The notes: generated by a model from the sequence alone, not told the origin. A stretch of 64,000 nucleotides of DNA from Chitinophaga sp. sic0106 (GCF_019219075.1 NZ_JAHUWJ010000008.1:238686-302685), one strand, 5' to 3'. Shown: positions 21,582 to 32,234, counted from the first letter of the stretch. Numbers and translations: made by a program.

Positions 21582-21612
21582 TCCAGTAACCATTCACTAA
21601 ACAATTACTCAC

Positions 21613-22002
21613 ATGAAATTTCTGATAGTACTTATTTCTGTGTTCCTGATCGGCTGGGTGTCTGCGGTAGCGCAGGCTCCAATGAGCCGGTCAAAAGATA
21701 CCCTGACAAATGTAGATACTGCCTACTTGACCAGTTCTAAGTTTTCTGGATATACGAGAGGTGCAATCCAGCTGAATATTCAGAAGTTTTCCGGTACGGT
21801 TGCCGGCAGTGCGTTTGTCCAGGTTAGTATTGACGGTGTAAACTATGTACCCAGCGGGTTGGATACACTTACTGCCGTAAATGGCGATAACGTGAAGATA
21901 TGGACGATACCGGTAGCCTATTGGCCCTATTACCGGGTAAAAGTTATATCCAGTGGCACCAACCGCCAGATTCCGAAAGCATTTATAACGCTGAAGCAAT
22001 AA
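21613..22002 (+). CDS. Signal-peptide-bearing protein within the virion locus
   Basis: A 129-residue product. Residues 1-21 (MKFLIVLISVFLIGWVSAVAQ) form a typical Sec signal peptide with an A-x-A/Q cleavage site. The mature part is a compact beta sandwich (GAIQLNIQKFSGTVAGSAFVQVS...). It lies where a head decoration or connector gene is expected, yet its start would export it. It shares its stop/start (TAATG) with the next gene, so it is in the late operon. Confidence 0.65.
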   Translation: MKFLIVLISVFLIGWVSAVAQAPMSRSKDTLTNVDTAYLTSSKFSGYTRGAIQLNIQKFSGTVAGSAFVQVSIDGVNYVPSGLDTLTAVNGDNVKIWTIPVAYWPYYRVKVISSGTNRQIPKAFITLKQ

Positions 22003-23096
22003 TGTATCACAGTAAGGTCATACAAGAGTTATTTGGCCGGGTAGGATGGAGAGAATCTATCCTGCCCGAATATGCGGGCATTCTATCAGATGAGAACAAG
22101 GAGGCCAGATCTGGACGGTACTTTGACGGATTCCATGCTGTGGTTAACCTACAGACCATGAAAGACGTAGTTGTTCCCGATCCAGCTGCCAGTAGTGAAT
22201 CGATCAATGAAGTGCTTAAAGAGATGCAAGAGGATGCGATATCTTCTGTGCTTGATGGCATATTCAGCGAATCAGAGATAATTGAGCAGCAAATGATCTA
22301 TGAAAGGGATGACCAAAGCCCAGAACTGCTCCCCAATATGGGACAATTTGTTGGCTTCCAAATAAGCGCTGCTGACCGAACTAATATATCTGTGCAAATA
22401 CATGCTCTAAGCCTCTATTTCAAAGGATCTGGAGTATTCAATATCTATCTGTTCAATCATCTTAAAAAAGCGCCAGTCGGCACTTTTGAGGTGAGTGTAC
22501 TGGATGGAGAAGAGGTGATTGTGAATTTGCCTGAAACCATTTTATCGGCAATCTCTTCTGTGAATAAGTCAAGGGTCTTCTACCTGGGATATTTCCAGAA
22601 TGATATTGAGTCAGTGGGTATTCAGGCATATGATTGGCCCAGGCTGCAAAGGGGGGCGAATTGCTATTCTGTACAGGGATTCGAGGCTGAGGTGATTGGA
22701 GATGATGACTTCATTCGATTTGACGTACCACTGACATCACGTACCTACGGGCTGAATGCGGAGCTATCCAGCGCTTATGACTATACAGAAGTGATACTTC
22801 GTAAACAGCAATTGTTTGATAAGGCAATAGGTCTTCAGATGGCTGCCAAGGTAATTGAGAAGGTAGTTCACAGCTTGCGTTCTAACCTCAACGAGCGAAT
22901 CGGAGAGGAAGGCGTGCAGCGGTTGTATACAGATCTAAACCTCGATATGGCCACTCCGGAGCTTCCGTACTCATCTGGCATTAAGAACCAGTTGAGAAGG
23001 GAGTTAAAACGAGTCCACGATAACCTATTCGTTGATAAGAAAATCACAGCCACAACATCTCCAGAAGGATGCTATACACCAAGGTTTCTCCGGTAG
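22002..23096 (+). CDS. Virion structural protein, connector region
   Basis: A 364-residue protein from ATG 22002 (MYHSKVIQELFGRVGW). Mixed alpha/beta, with no enzymatic motif. Position after the capsid and before the tail tube suggests a head-tail connector or neck component. A 28-base overlap with the next gene supports late-operon coupling. Confidence 0.6.
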   Translation: MYHSKVIQELFGRVGWRESILPEYAGILSDENKEARSGRYFDGFHAVVNLQTMKDVVVPDPAASSESINEVLKEMQEDAISSVLDGIFSESEIIEQQMIYERDDQSPELLPNMGQFVGFQISAADRTNISVQIHALSLYFKGSGVFNIYLFNHLKKAPVGTFEVSVLDGEEVIVNLPETILSAISSVNKSRVFYLGYFQNDIESVGIQAYDWPRLQRGANCYSVQGFEAEVIGDDDFIRFDVPLTSRTYGLNAELSSAYDYTEVILRKQQLFDKAIGLQMAAKVIEKVVHSLRSNLNERIGEEGVQRLYTDLNLDMATPELPYSSGIKNQLRRELKRVHDNLFVDKKITATTSPEGCYTPRFLR

Positions 23097-23614
23097 GAGT
23101 GGATATACCAATTCAGGCACTGCAGGCTTATCTGCATGATCAGTTGCTCACAAAATGGGGACTGGATAACCGCATGTACCAGGCATATGGTAGGTGTTAC
23201 CGAAATCAAAAGGATAACGGATATGTGGCAGAAGGATATATCGGATCGAATGAATACCGGGAATTGTATTTGGACGATCGCTACTCCGTGCTTTCATTTT
23301 TCGGAATCTCTGAAAATGTAAAGTTTGACACAGGTAACCAGGCTGAAGTACACCTGATATTTTTTGTCAATCTTCCAAAATTAAGTACTACATCCCATAG
23401 AGCTGACGAGGAGATACGGCGTGACGTGCAGAATCTTGTGCAATACGGATACCAGTCTGTATATCTCAATAACGTACGCACCGGTATAGCAAATGTTCTG
23501 GAAGAGTACCCAGGTTCAATTCGAGACGATCGCCTCAAGTTCAGAGATATGCATCCATTTCACTGTTTCAGATTTGACTTCACATTAAACTACAACATTA
23601 ACGCCTGTAAATAA
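23069..23614 (+). CDS. Neck or tail-terminator-like protein
   Basis: A 181-residue product. VHLIFFVNLPKLS and a C-terminal PFHCFRFDFTLNYNINACK are strand-rich, similar in style to tail terminators that cap the tube. Placed directly before the tube gene. Assignment is positional. Confidence 0.55.
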   Translation: MLYTKVSPVGVDIPIQALQAYLHDQLLTKWGLDNRMYQAYGRCYRNQKDNGYVAEGYIGSNEYRELYLDDRYSVLSFFGISENVKFDTGNQAEVHLIFFVNLPKLSTTSHRADEEIRRDVQNLVQYGYQSVYLNNVRTGIANVLEEYPGSIRDDRLKFRDMHPFHCFRFDFTLNYNINACK

Positions 23615-23621
23615 TACTACC

Positions 23622-24575
23622 ATGGCTAATCTTTTAAATCAAACTGTGTGCGCAAGAAGTCTGGCCAATACCGGCACAGATGAATGCTTTTTTAATCCCG
23701 CCGAGATCGCCGGCGCTTTTAAGGTGCCGGGTGACAGAGTTTTTACTCAAGCCGAATTGGATAGCCTGATGGCAACCCTTGAAGCCGGAGTGATGGAGCC
23801 CGTCAAAGAAGACAGGATATTTCCGCTTCACGGCTTCCTAGTAGTGACTGACAACAGTGAGGAAACTGTATTTGAGACTGTTGGGTCAACTCAAATTCCA
23901 GTTCGTGATGGGCACTACCGCTGGACATTCCGGTATATTGACGGGGGAATGTGCTTATCTAACGCCTTGCGTTCTCACAACTTCACCTCTTCTACCTGGA
24001 TTTTCTACGATAAAAAGCGACAATTCCTTGGATGGAGGAAACAGGATGAAACTGGAGCCTACGGGCTTGCAGGCGTACCTGTTGTATTCTTCGCAAATAA
24101 ATGGGGTCAAGCCACCGCCACTACTACCACGAATTACAGTGTGTACTTCGATATTGATCCATTCTACCTGAACGATCAATTAGGTTTCTATGTGGCTGAT
24201 TTCGACCCATCGCAAATCAAGGGCCTGAGAAATATAAAAATCACGCAGTCCGGCGCCTCTGCGGCCGGGGTAATCAAAGTTATTCTGCGCACTAGCTGTG
24301 CCGGCGTGAATCTGTATGACAAGTACAGTACAGAACTGGCAGCCGTAGCTGCATTCAGTGTGCAAAATTTCTCCACTGAGGCGGCAATAACCATCACCTC
24401 TGTCGCGGCAGACGCTAATATCAAGGGATTCACTCTTACCCTGAGCTCATCTGACCCAGATTATCCAGCATCAGCGACTAATAAAGTAGTCATAAATACT
24501 GTAGACCCTACGGCACTGGATGCCATTGGCGTGAGCGGGTTCGAAGGTGTTCCATTAACCGCTTTAAGAGGATAA
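23622..24575 (+). CDS. Putative major tail tube protein
   Basis: A 317-residue, strand-rich protein. The N-terminal 200 residues look like one domain; the Thr/Ala/Ser-rich end (AAITITSVAADANIKGFTL) resembles an added Ig-like surface domain. Order (before chaperone-sized genes and tape measure) identifies the likely tube subunit. Confidence 0.6.
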   Translation: MANLLNQTVCARSLANTGTDECFFNPAEIAGAFKVPGDRVFTQAELDSLMATLEAGVMEPVKEDRIFPLHGFLVVTDNSEETVFETVGSTQIPVRDGHYRWTFRYIDGGMCLSNALRSHNFTSSTWIFYDKKRQFLGWRKQDETGAYGLAGVPVVFFANKWGQATATTTTNYSVYFDIDPFYLNDQLGFYVADFDPSQIKGLRNIKITQSGASAAGVIKVILRTSCAGVNLYDKYSTELAAVAAFSVQNFSTEAAITITSVAADANIKGFTLTLSSSDPDYPASATNKVVINTVDPTALDAIGVSGFEGVPLTALRG

Positions 24576-24576
24576 C

Positions 24577-24786
24577 ATGAAAACGCCAGTAACGAAAATA
24601 AACTTCAATAAGGCCGCTCTGATAGGGTACACAAAAGCTCGGTTCATCGCTGAGTTTAAAGGTGTGTATCCGGATGCGGACCTGGCAAAGTATGCTAAGG
24701 AACTTGGGCTATCAGATAAGGCTGCTGCAGAAGATAAAAACGCTCAGCCGGATAGTCCAGAAATACTAACGGGTGGCCCTAAGTAG
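24577..24786 (+). CDS. Small protein after the tail tube gene
   Basis: A 69-residue product with a helical domain AEFKGVYPDADLAKYAKELG and a disordered Pro/Gly end. Starts 1 base after the tube stop. Could be a tail accessory protein. Family unknown. Confidence 0.55.
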   Translation: MKTPVTKINFNKAALIGYTKARFIAEFKGVYPDADLAKYAKELGLSDKAAAEDKNAQPDSPEILTGGPK

Positions 24787-24805
24787 CCACCCTAAATTTT
24801 GAGCC

Positions 24806-25249
24806 ATGGCGACCATTTCTCAGTTGATGCGCCGAATAGAGCGAGTGAATATAGCAGATATTTCAGTTGAATCACTTCAGGAAACAAAAACTGATTACCT
24901 GGACTGGCAAAAAGAGCAGCTGGATCAGGGGAAGAAAAAAACTGGCGGCAATATCACGCCATTCTATAAGCCGGCAACAATAGCTATTAAAAAGAGAAAG
25001 GGCCAACCCACAGATCGTGTGACGCTCAAGGATACGGGATTCTATTATGATAGTCTATACATGGTGATCCAGAAATCAATGAGGACACTGGCTACAGTAA
25101 GCAGCGATCCTAAGTCGAAGTGGCTCCTTCAAAAGTATACCGGGAATATCATGGGCCTGGGCGGGGTGTATAAGCGTGGCTATGTATCTGACCTGCGCCC
25201 GGTGTTTCAGCAAAAAGTGAACAATGCGTTAAAGCTTCAACCTGAATGA
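24806..25249 (+). CDS. Tail completion or virion morphogenesis protein
   Basis: A 147-residue basic protein. TPFYKPATIAIKKRKGQPTDRVTLKDTGFYYDSLYM resembles, in style, minor virion proteins of the HK97 gp10 type that contain a T-L-x-D-T-G core. Overlaps the next gene by 4 bases. Confidence 0.55.
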   Translation: MATISQLMRRIERVNIADISVESLQETKTDYLDWQKEQLDQGKKKTGGNITPFYKPATIAIKKRKGQPTDRVTLKDTGFYYDSLYMVIQKSMRTLATVSSDPKSKWLLQKYTGNIMGLGGVYKRGYVSDLRPVFQQKVNNALKLQPE

Positions 25250-25833
25250 TAAATACAATCTACAATACTCCTCTGTCTGTATTCATCGCATGCTATTGTG
25301 ATGCGGATTATTCCTCATTGGGGGCCGGAGAGAAGGGGAAGGAGGCATGGGGCACACTGTTTCAGGAGTATCTGCAAGAATCTGGCGGGACACTTGAAGA
25401 TGAGGCCTATCTGCTAGAAGTAGAGAGCACCAATCTATGGTTGAATATATTTTGCTACAGAGAACTACTGGAAATACTTAAACAGTATGCGCATTCAGAC
25501 GGAATTGAGTTTTTCCGTAAGGAAGGATTTAAACTGGATTATGATCCAGAAAACCAAGATGAATATCTGAATCAACTTAAAAAAATCGAAGGGCGTTTCA
25601 AGGCTTGGGAATTGGATCATATGGATAAAATGGTGCAGCTGCAGCAAATCAAGTCCAGGCCCAACACAACGAAGGTTGATCGCGGATATTTTGATCGCTC
25701 TCTCGCGGCTCTCTCCAAGTACTCTGGGTATCATGTGGACGAGACCGCCACTACCATCTCGCGCTATATAGCAATCAATAAGACTCTACAAGAAGAAGCA
25801 AGGAGGGCTGAGCAGCATGTCGGCAGACGATAA
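25246..25833 (+). CDS. Tail assembly protein before tape measure
   Basis: A 195-residue acidic helical protein. Its 3' end overlaps the tape-measure start by 17 bases. In siphoviruses the genes here encode tail assembly chaperones, often by frameshift; no obvious slippery site was recognised. Function is inferred by order. Confidence 0.5.
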   Translation: MINTIYNTPLSVFIACYCDADYSSLGAGEKGKEAWGTLFQEYLQESGGTLEDEAYLLEVESTNLWLNIFCYRELLEILKQYAHSDGIEFFRKEGFKLDYDPENQDEYLNQLKKIEGRFKAWELDHMDKMVQLQQIKSRPNTTKVDRGYFDRSLAALSKYSGYHVDETATTISRYIAINKTLQEEARRAEQHVGRR

Positions 25834-28800
25834 AATAAACAGTGTCATAGACGAGGGTCGTGTCAACCGGCAACTGGAGAACCTATTTGATCTCCTGGGT
25901 AAAGCTATTGGGATGATTAAGGAGGTCCATAACGCTGCCAAGGGGGTGAATTTTGGCAATGGATTTAAGGATATGGCCAACGCCTTGAAGGAGGCTCGCG
26001 TGGGGTCTGATGCGTACAAAAAGGCCAGGGCAGAGGCAACAGAGGCCGAATCGGCTCTTCGACAAGAATTGCTTAAGACTAAAAATGCCTATGAAGCCCT
26101 TCGTCTAGCAGAAGCCCAGGCAGCAGCAGAACGCCGGAAAAATAAACAGAATGTAGTTAGTGAAATAGGTAGCCTAAATGAACTCCGCGAGAGACTGAAG
26201 GCTATGACGCGTGAATGGGATTCCTATGGTCCTGCAACACGTAAGGCGAATCAGGCACTATTGAATGACCTCAAGGCGGTCCGTAAGGAGGTCGGTGACT
26301 TGGAAGCTCAAACTGGACGATATCAGCGCAATGTGGGTAATTATCCATCCCGTTTAGTCGGCGGACTTAGTAGCTTAATAGGTCAATTTGGGGTACCGCT
26401 CACAGCGGCAGCTGCTGCTAAAGAGATTTTTGACCAGACAGTTGCCATTGACTCTCTAAATTCAGCGATGAAAGCTGTTTCGGGCACAGAAGAAGAGTTT
26501 AATAAAAACCAAAACTATCTAATCGATCTATCAGAAAGATTGGGGCTGAATGTCCTGGATCTTACTAAGGCCTATAAGTTATTTTATGCCGCAAGTACAC
26601 AGGCAGGATTGTCAGCTGATCAAACCAGAAAGATTTTTACCTCTGTATCTGAAGCTGCTGCCACTTTAAAGTTCTCCGCCGATGATACACAAGGAGTGCT
26701 GCTTGCCTTCTCACAGATACTTGGCAAGGGAAAGGTGCAAGCGGAAGAGTTAAGAGGCCAAATAGGTGAAAGACTACCTGGTGCCTTCGCAATAGCTGCC
26801 CGCAGTATAGGGGTTACCCAGGTTCAGCTTAATAAAATGCTGGAAAATGGTGAATTAATTGCGTCTGAATTTCTCCCGCGTTTTGCAGCAGAATTAGAGA
26901 AAACATTTGGTAGAGATTCCCAAGAAAAGGTGGAAAGCCTACAGGGCGAAATAAATCGCCTGTCAAATGAATTTACATCTCTTGTATCCAGCAATGAAAG
27001 CGGATTAACTCGATTTTTCACATATATTATTTCAGCGGCGAGAAGTGCAACAGCTGCCATAAGAGAAATGGCGGACGGCATAAACTACGTCTACACAAAA
27101 CTGACAGATTCAGAAGGGTTCAATTCATTGCAAACCGAATCTATAGGTAAACAAGTTAGAGCAGATGCGCGGAATGCTAGCACACAAACACTTTTAGACC
27201 AACGAGATTTACAGACTGATAATATTGCCAAAACTGAAGAGAATCTGGCTGCCTACCAGAGACACCTAGCGTTCATTGAACAGGAGTCGAAAAAAACCTA
27301 CAACAGAGTATTAGACAGTGACTACAAGGCTGCAGAAAAGGCCGTTAAGGATGCGGAATTGCTATTACAAAGGCAGAAAGCTGTTAGACAGGCGGTGGTT
27401 GATGAATTAACGACAAGGTTTACTAATAGTCCTGAACAAGGGCCCATTACACCTGGTGCCAGTAAAAAGGATCAAAACCAACAGCAGCGATTACGCGAGT
27501 TGCAACTAAAAGCCTTGCTGGATCTTCAAAAAATCTCTGACCAAGAGGCTATTGATGGGCAGAAAGAAATTGCGGAGAATGAAAAAAATACGCTTGCAGA
27601 ACGAATGCAGGCAGCTGAAAATTATTTCGACCTGCGTAACATACAGGCTCGCAAAGAGGCCGACAGCGAAAAGAAGCTGGTAAATGAGCAGGTTAAGCAA
27701 GGTAAGGCTGTTAGCGAGCAGTTATTGGTTGTCGATGCAAAATTCAAGTCAGAGAAGTTAAAAAATGCTTCCGACCTGAATAAGATGCTGTCTGATATTT
27801 TGAAGGACAACGCAGACGATAATACAAAACAGATAGCACACAATGCTGAGGTGCAAAAAGCGTCCTTACAGCAGCTGGCTCAAGAAGAGTTGCGTCAAGT
27901 TGCCTCCCTTTATAAACGCAGGCTCATTAGCCAAGAACAGTATGAGGCTGAAAAGCTCAGGATTGCGAATAAATTCACCATCCTAGGCATACAAGAAGAC
28001 ATCAAGGCTGCCGAGGCAATGCTGGATATTCAGAAGCTCAGGGGAGAAGATACTCGTGATTTGGAATCCAAGCTTCTTGAGTTAAAGAACAAGTTACGAG
28101 ATGCAGATCTTGAATACTTCACCAAATCAGAGGAAAGCAAAGCTGAAGTTGCTAAGGCATATGCCACGAAGCATTTGGAGCTTCAGAAGGACCTAAATGG
28201 CAGATTAAAAGATCTCGCCTTAGAAACATTCAGTTTCGCAAAGGAAATTGGGGAGGCTCAGTTTACAAATGAGAAGAATCGCCTTCAATCAGAAAGCGAC
28301 GAGGTAGATAAAGCTAAGGAACGACAAATAGCTGCACTTGACAATCAATTATTGTCTGAACAAGAAAAGGCCAATAAGGTAGCCGTAATTGATGCACAGG
28401 CACAGACACAGAAAGAAAATATAGCCAGGCGCCAGAGGGATGTTGATGTAAGGGCGGCTCAATTCCAAAAGGCAATCTCACTATTTCAAATAGCGATTAC
28501 AACTGCTGAAAATGTTTTTAAAATTCAAGCTCAAGCCGCTGCATTAGCAGCTACTCCAATAGTCGGTCCGGCTCTCGCAGCGCAAGCGCTCGCGCAAATT
28601 CCGTTTGTCTTGGCAGCAGGCGCTGTGCAGGCTGCCGCTGTTGCAGTGGCGCCGATACCTCGTTATAAACACGGGACCGATAGGCATCCAGGAGGTTATG
28701 CGTTCCTGGGTGATGGAGGTCAAAATGAAGTCGGATTATTGCCAGATGGCACCGCATTCATGTCCCCCGCTCGCGATACCTTGTATGATCTTCCGGCAGA

Positions 28801-29068
28801 TACTAAGGTGTTCCCGTCGCTTGATCGATTTTATGAAGCCATGGCATGGAGTGCTTTTAAGCCAATACCCGAATGGTCTGATCCTCGTGCTGGTGGTGCC
28901 ATGGCTGAAAAGATAGTCAAAGGGCTTGGCGGCAAGCTTGATAAAGTAGAGAAAGCTATTGCCAAGAAAGCACAGGTAAAGGTAATGAACTGGACAAAGG
29001 AAGGGATTAACGAGGTAAGGCAAGAGGATAACAAGTTTACTAAATACATTAATAAGTACATGCGATGA
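25817..29068 (+). CDS. Tape measure protein
   Basis: A 1083-residue protein. Residues ~195-365 match the tape-measure N-terminal domain (SAMKAVSGTEEEFNKNQNYL begins it, followed by QILGKGKVQAEELRGQIGERLPGA and GELIASEFLPRFA). Long coiled-coil segments fill 500-880; a hydrophobic Ala-rich stretch lies near 900-945, and a globular end follows. Tape measure length sets tail length, at about 0.15 nm per residue suggesting a tail near 160 nm. The hydrophobic region may insert into the host membrane during DNA entry. Confidence 0.95.
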   Translation: MSADDKINSVIDEGRVNRQLENLFDLLGKAIGMIKEVHNAAKGVNFGNGFKDMANALKEARVGSDAYKKARAEATEAESALRQELLKTKNAYEALRLAEAQAAAERRKNKQNVVSEIGSLNELRERLKAMTREWDSYGPATRKANQALLNDLKAVRKEVGDLEAQTGRYQRNVGNYPSRLVGGLSSLIGQFGVPLTAAAAAKEIFDQTVAIDSLNSAMKAVSGTEEEFNKNQNYLIDLSERLGLNVLDLTKAYKLFYAASTQAGLSADQTRKIFTSVSEAAATLKFSADDTQGVLLAFSQILGKGKVQAEELRGQIGERLPGAFAIAARSIGVTQVQLNKMLENGELIASEFLPRFAAELEKTFGRDSQEKVESLQGEINRLSNEFTSLVSSNESGLTRFFTYIISAARSATAAIREMADGINYVYTKLTDSEGFNSLQTESIGKQVRADARNASTQTLLDQRDLQTDNIAKTEENLAAYQRHLAFIEQESKKTYNRVLDSDYKAAEKAVKDAELLLQRQKAVRQAVVDELTTRFTNSPEQGPITPGASKKDQNQQQRLRELQLKALLDLQKISDQEAIDGQKEIAENEKNTLAERMQAAENYFDLRNIQARKEADSEKKLVNEQVKQGKAVSEQLLVVDAKFKSEKLKNASDLNKMLSDILKDNADDNTKQIAHNAEVQKASLQQLAQEELRQVASLYKRRLISQEQYEAEKLRIANKFTILGIQEDIKAAEAMLDIQKLRGEDTRDLESKLLELKNKLRDADLEYFTKSEESKAEVAKAYATKHLELQKDLNGRLKDLALETFSFAKEIGEAQFTNEKNRLQSESDEVDKAKERQIAALDNQLLSEQEKANKVAVIDAQAQTQKENIARRQRDVDVRAAQFQKAISLFQIAITTAENVFKIQAQAAALAATPIVGPALAAQALAQIPFVLAAGAVQAAAVAVAPIPRYKHGTDRHPGGYAFLGDGGQNEVGLLPDGTAFMSPARDTLYDLPADTKVFPSLDRFYEAMAWSAFKPIPEWSDPRAGGAMAEKIVKGLGGKLDKVEKAIAKKAQVKVMNWTKEGINEVRQEDNKFTKYINKYMR

Positions 29069-31284
29069 GGGTCAAGGAATGGTTGTTTTTCCTGGCGGAT
29101 GAAAATGGGGCCACTTACAGCGTAAGTGGCAACGATGTCGTGACGACCCCCACACAAACACCGCTACCCAATAGCCCTGATGGATGGATAAGTCAGGGGG
29201 TTTCCCTCGCAAAGAATATGACATATTTAGGGCTGGATCGCTCATTTACTGTACCACTTAGATTTGTTAGGCAGGGAGCTAAGATTCTCCGCTCGCTAGT
29301 ATATAATGGTAGTATTGAGGCGAAAGTATTCCTGGTGGTACTGAAGTTAAATTCTAAGACCCAAATTCACGAAACCTACTATAAGGGGGAGATTGATTTT
29401 AGTCAAATGGATGACCAGGATTCATATTTTGATGTAAATCTGGCGGAAGGTGGTGTAATGTATTTCATTAAGAAGAATGAGGATGTGAAGTATGAAATAC
29501 CATTGGACGACAATAGCGAGGTGATCAGACTAAGCGGTATAAACTTGAAGCAGTCCACAACTTCCCTCCTGGTGGGGAAGGCTGATCAGTTCAATGCCAC
29601 ATTGTTTGGTGGACACCTGCCTGCCAGTAGTATTATCAGTAATGAAGGTGATAATGTACCAACATCAGTGGAAGCTACAGACTTTGTTCCCCTCAGGGAT
29701 AATGACCCTTCAGATAATACTGCTGTTTACAATACTGGTAATCTGATTTTTCAGGCTACCACAACATCTACAGTGACTTTTAGCCCGGATTTCGAGTTTA
29801 AAACTGGGAATTATAGGACTGGCCCAACTGGGATTCAACCAAACTTTCCTGTTGCTGGTATTCAAATAAAGGTTGATTTACGAATTTTTAATTCAACCGG
29901 AACATTTAAGCAGAGCCTCAGTATCTATACAAGCGACAATGTTGGACTGTACTTTACAGAGGCTGGCCTTACTAGTAAGAACCTGGTAAGGCACCATATC
30001 GTCGGTAATTATCAGGTTTCTGTTGAAAATGGGGATAAGGTTTTTCTTTTCATTTATGCCACACATTGGAGGCCTGGCGCCCCTTTGGTAGGCGGGGAGT
30101 GGGTTTCATTTTGGTACAATGATTTTGAAGACCCAACCCTTACTCCTGGTACCACCGCTTTTAGGTTCGATTTTTTGTACCCGACAACACCGTGCCGCGC
30201 CTTACTTCTAGGAGATTTGTTCACCAGGATGGTTAGTAAAATATCTAATGGCCAGTTTACGGGGAATGCCGATTTTATTAGGCCCACTGGCGATGGGTCA
30301 CCGACAAACCCCTTTAGAGCGATTTTGGTAACCTCAGGTGATGGGGTGAGGCAAATTTCGGACGCAGTAATCAAAACATCATTCAAGGATTGTTATAAGT
30401 CGATCGATGCTGTTAAGTCGGTAGGGGTGCGGAATGTGCAAAATGTTCTTACCATAGACTCAAGACAAAATTGCCTCAGTGGGAATATTGCATATGATTT
30501 AGGTGTTGTGAAAAAAGTTCGTATTCTTCCTGCTGATAAATTCTATTACAGCAGCGTTAAGGTAGGGTTCCCGTCATCTGATTATGAGGACAATAATGGC
30601 CGATACGAGTTTAATAATACGTCCATTTTCAATGCGCCTATGGGGCGTATCGTAAATGAACTGGATTTAACAAGCTCCTTCAGGGGGGATTCATATGGCA
30701 TTGAATTTCTCAGGGTGAATACAGCCGGCAAAACTACGACTGATAATGCCAGCGACAACTCTGTATTCCTTATAGATTGCATTGGCTACCTCGATGAAGG
30801 AGGAGCTGTTGTATGGGAGCCTTTTCGACAAGTATTTTATGAGGTGGAAGGCTTGCTAAGCAGCACAGTATATAATATAGGAATTTCGCCTAAGCGCCTT
30901 CTGAGTATACACGGAGGATATCTCAGATCTGTCTTGTATAAACGAGAAGGAACTTCGTTGACCTATCAGACCACAGATAAAAACAGTAAGCTTAAAACCA
31001 CCAGCATTACTGGTGCTGTTGTAGATGAAGATGCAGATATGCCAATTGGGTTGCTCGGACAGCCGTTTTTTAAACCATTTATCATTGAGTTTACAACAAA
31101 ATACCCACTCGGTATTCTTGATGTAGTTCAAATGTCCAGGTCTGGTATGATTCAAATAACTGATTATAAGGGTAGGACTTACAGTGGCGCCTTAATTGAC
31201 GGCGGGGTTAAGCCTACAACAAAAGAGGAGCAAAGTTGGTCCATACTATGCTCAATTAATACTGATTTAACCAAAAGAATATGA
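29065..31284 (+). CDS. Large tail-tip/baseplate protein
   Basis: A 739-residue strand-rich protein overlapping the tape measure stop by 4 bases. No transmembrane segment or protease motif. The position matches distal-tail or baseplate hub proteins. Several segments (FRFDFLYPTTPCRALLLGD and others) are consistent with hub beta domains, but the family is not named with certainty. Confidence 0.65.
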   Translation: MRVKEWLFFLADENGATYSVSGNDVVTTPTQTPLPNSPDGWISQGVSLAKNMTYLGLDRSFTVPLRFVRQGAKILRSLVYNGSIEAKVFLVVLKLNSKTQIHETYYKGEIDFSQMDDQDSYFDVNLAEGGVMYFIKKNEDVKYEIPLDDNSEVIRLSGINLKQSTTSLLVGKADQFNATLFGGHLPASSIISNEGDNVPTSVEATDFVPLRDNDPSDNTAVYNTGNLIFQATTTSTVTFSPDFEFKTGNYRTGPTGIQPNFPVAGIQIKVDLRIFNSTGTFKQSLSIYTSDNVGLYFTEAGLTSKNLVRHHIVGNYQVSVENGDKVFLFIYATHWRPGAPLVGGEWVSFWYNDFEDPTLTPGTTAFRFDFLYPTTPCRALLLGDLFTRMVSKISNGQFTGNADFIRPTGDGSPTNPFRAILVTSGDGVRQISDAVIKTSFKDCYKSIDAVKSVGVRNVQNVLTIDSRQNCLSGNIAYDLGVVKKVRILPADKFYYSSVKVGFPSSDYEDNNGRYEFNNTSIFNAPMGRIVNELDLTSSFRGDSYGIEFLRVNTAGKTTTDNASDNSVFLIDCIGYLDEGGAVVWEPFRQVFYEVEGLLSSTVYNIGISPKRLLSIHGGYLRSVLYKREGTSLTYQTTDKNSKLKTTSITGAVVDEDADMPIGLLGQPFFKPFIIEFTTKYPLGILDVVQMSRSGMIQITDYKGRTYSGALIDGGVKPTTKEEQSWSILCSINTDLTKRI

Positions 31285-32234
31285 GTACGAATGTAGTCAC
31301 AATACCCAAAGCCAATCCACTTCGGATGGTAAGAGTAGATAGGCCGGCAATAGCTGGTAAAAACTTCGTGCACTTTGATGAGGACTGGTTCGCAAATAGC
31401 CTAAGGCCTAGTGACACCCAGGTGAATTACTTTCAGAAATGGCAACAAACAGACATCATATGGGTGCAACTCAAAAGCACATATGGGCCTCTTCGTATAG
31501 ATTTGATCACCTGCACTCAGCGAGTAGTTAAGTCGGTAAATTTTGATCAGATCACCACCAGTATTATAGGTCAGTCTTATCAAATATTCGAAGCAAAATT
31601 ACAGCTTGCTGATGTAGGCCCCGGGCTATATTATGCACTTATTACTATTGGATCTGGAGAACTATCCAGGCAACTGATCTCTGAACCTATGGATATACGT
31701 CTCCGGCACCCGGAAACAGTGCTATTTGAGTACAAGGGCGATGAAAATGCTCATGGTGTTATCTGGGATACAGGGTATGCCCCAACATTCCGAGCTGAGG
31801 CTACGATTACTGATTACCAACCGGAGTTTGAGGATACTGTATATGTCGACCAAATCTACGATCAAACTCTTTTGGATTCAGTTCCACACCTTACGGCTAA
31901 TCTCAGATTAGGCGAAACCATTAATTACCGATTAGGCGTTCCCGTATGGGTATCTGACAAGATCAGCCGCATTTTTTGCTGCAGCAGTGTCCTTGTGGAT
32001 GGTAAGCAGTTTACCCGTGACCCAGAATCCAAGCTAGAACCAACATCGATTTCCGGTTACCCAATGCCTGTGTGGGATATGAAAATAGCCGAGACAAAAA
32101 ATGATTACGATAACAATTTTGACGCTGAATTTGATGATAAAGTGGTAGTTACGTATAATATTTACACAGATGCATTTGGTACTATGAACGGGCCAGTTGA
32201 AAATAATATTGTTCAAGTAATACAGATTGACTAA
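31281..32234 (+). CDS. Tail-tip structural protein
   Basis: A 317-residue strand-rich product, overlapping both neighbours (ATGA-type junction at the front, TAATG at the end). Probably part of the tail tip or a fibre base. No diagnostic motif. Confidence 0.6.
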   Translation: MSTNVVTIPKANPLRMVRVDRPAIAGKNFVHFDEDWFANSLRPSDTQVNYFQKWQQTDIIWVQLKSTYGPLRIDLITCTQRVVKSVNFDQITTSIIGQSYQIFEAKLQLADVGPGLYYALITIGSGELSRQLISEPMDIRLRHPETVLFEYKGDENAHGVIWDTGYAPTFRAEATITDYQPEFEDTVYVDQIYDQTLLDSVPHLTANLRLGETINYRLGVPVWVSDKISRIFCCSSVLVDGKQFTRDPESKLEPTSISGYPMPVWDMKIAETKNDYDNNFDAEFDDKVVVTYNIYTDAFGTMNGPVENNIVQVIQID

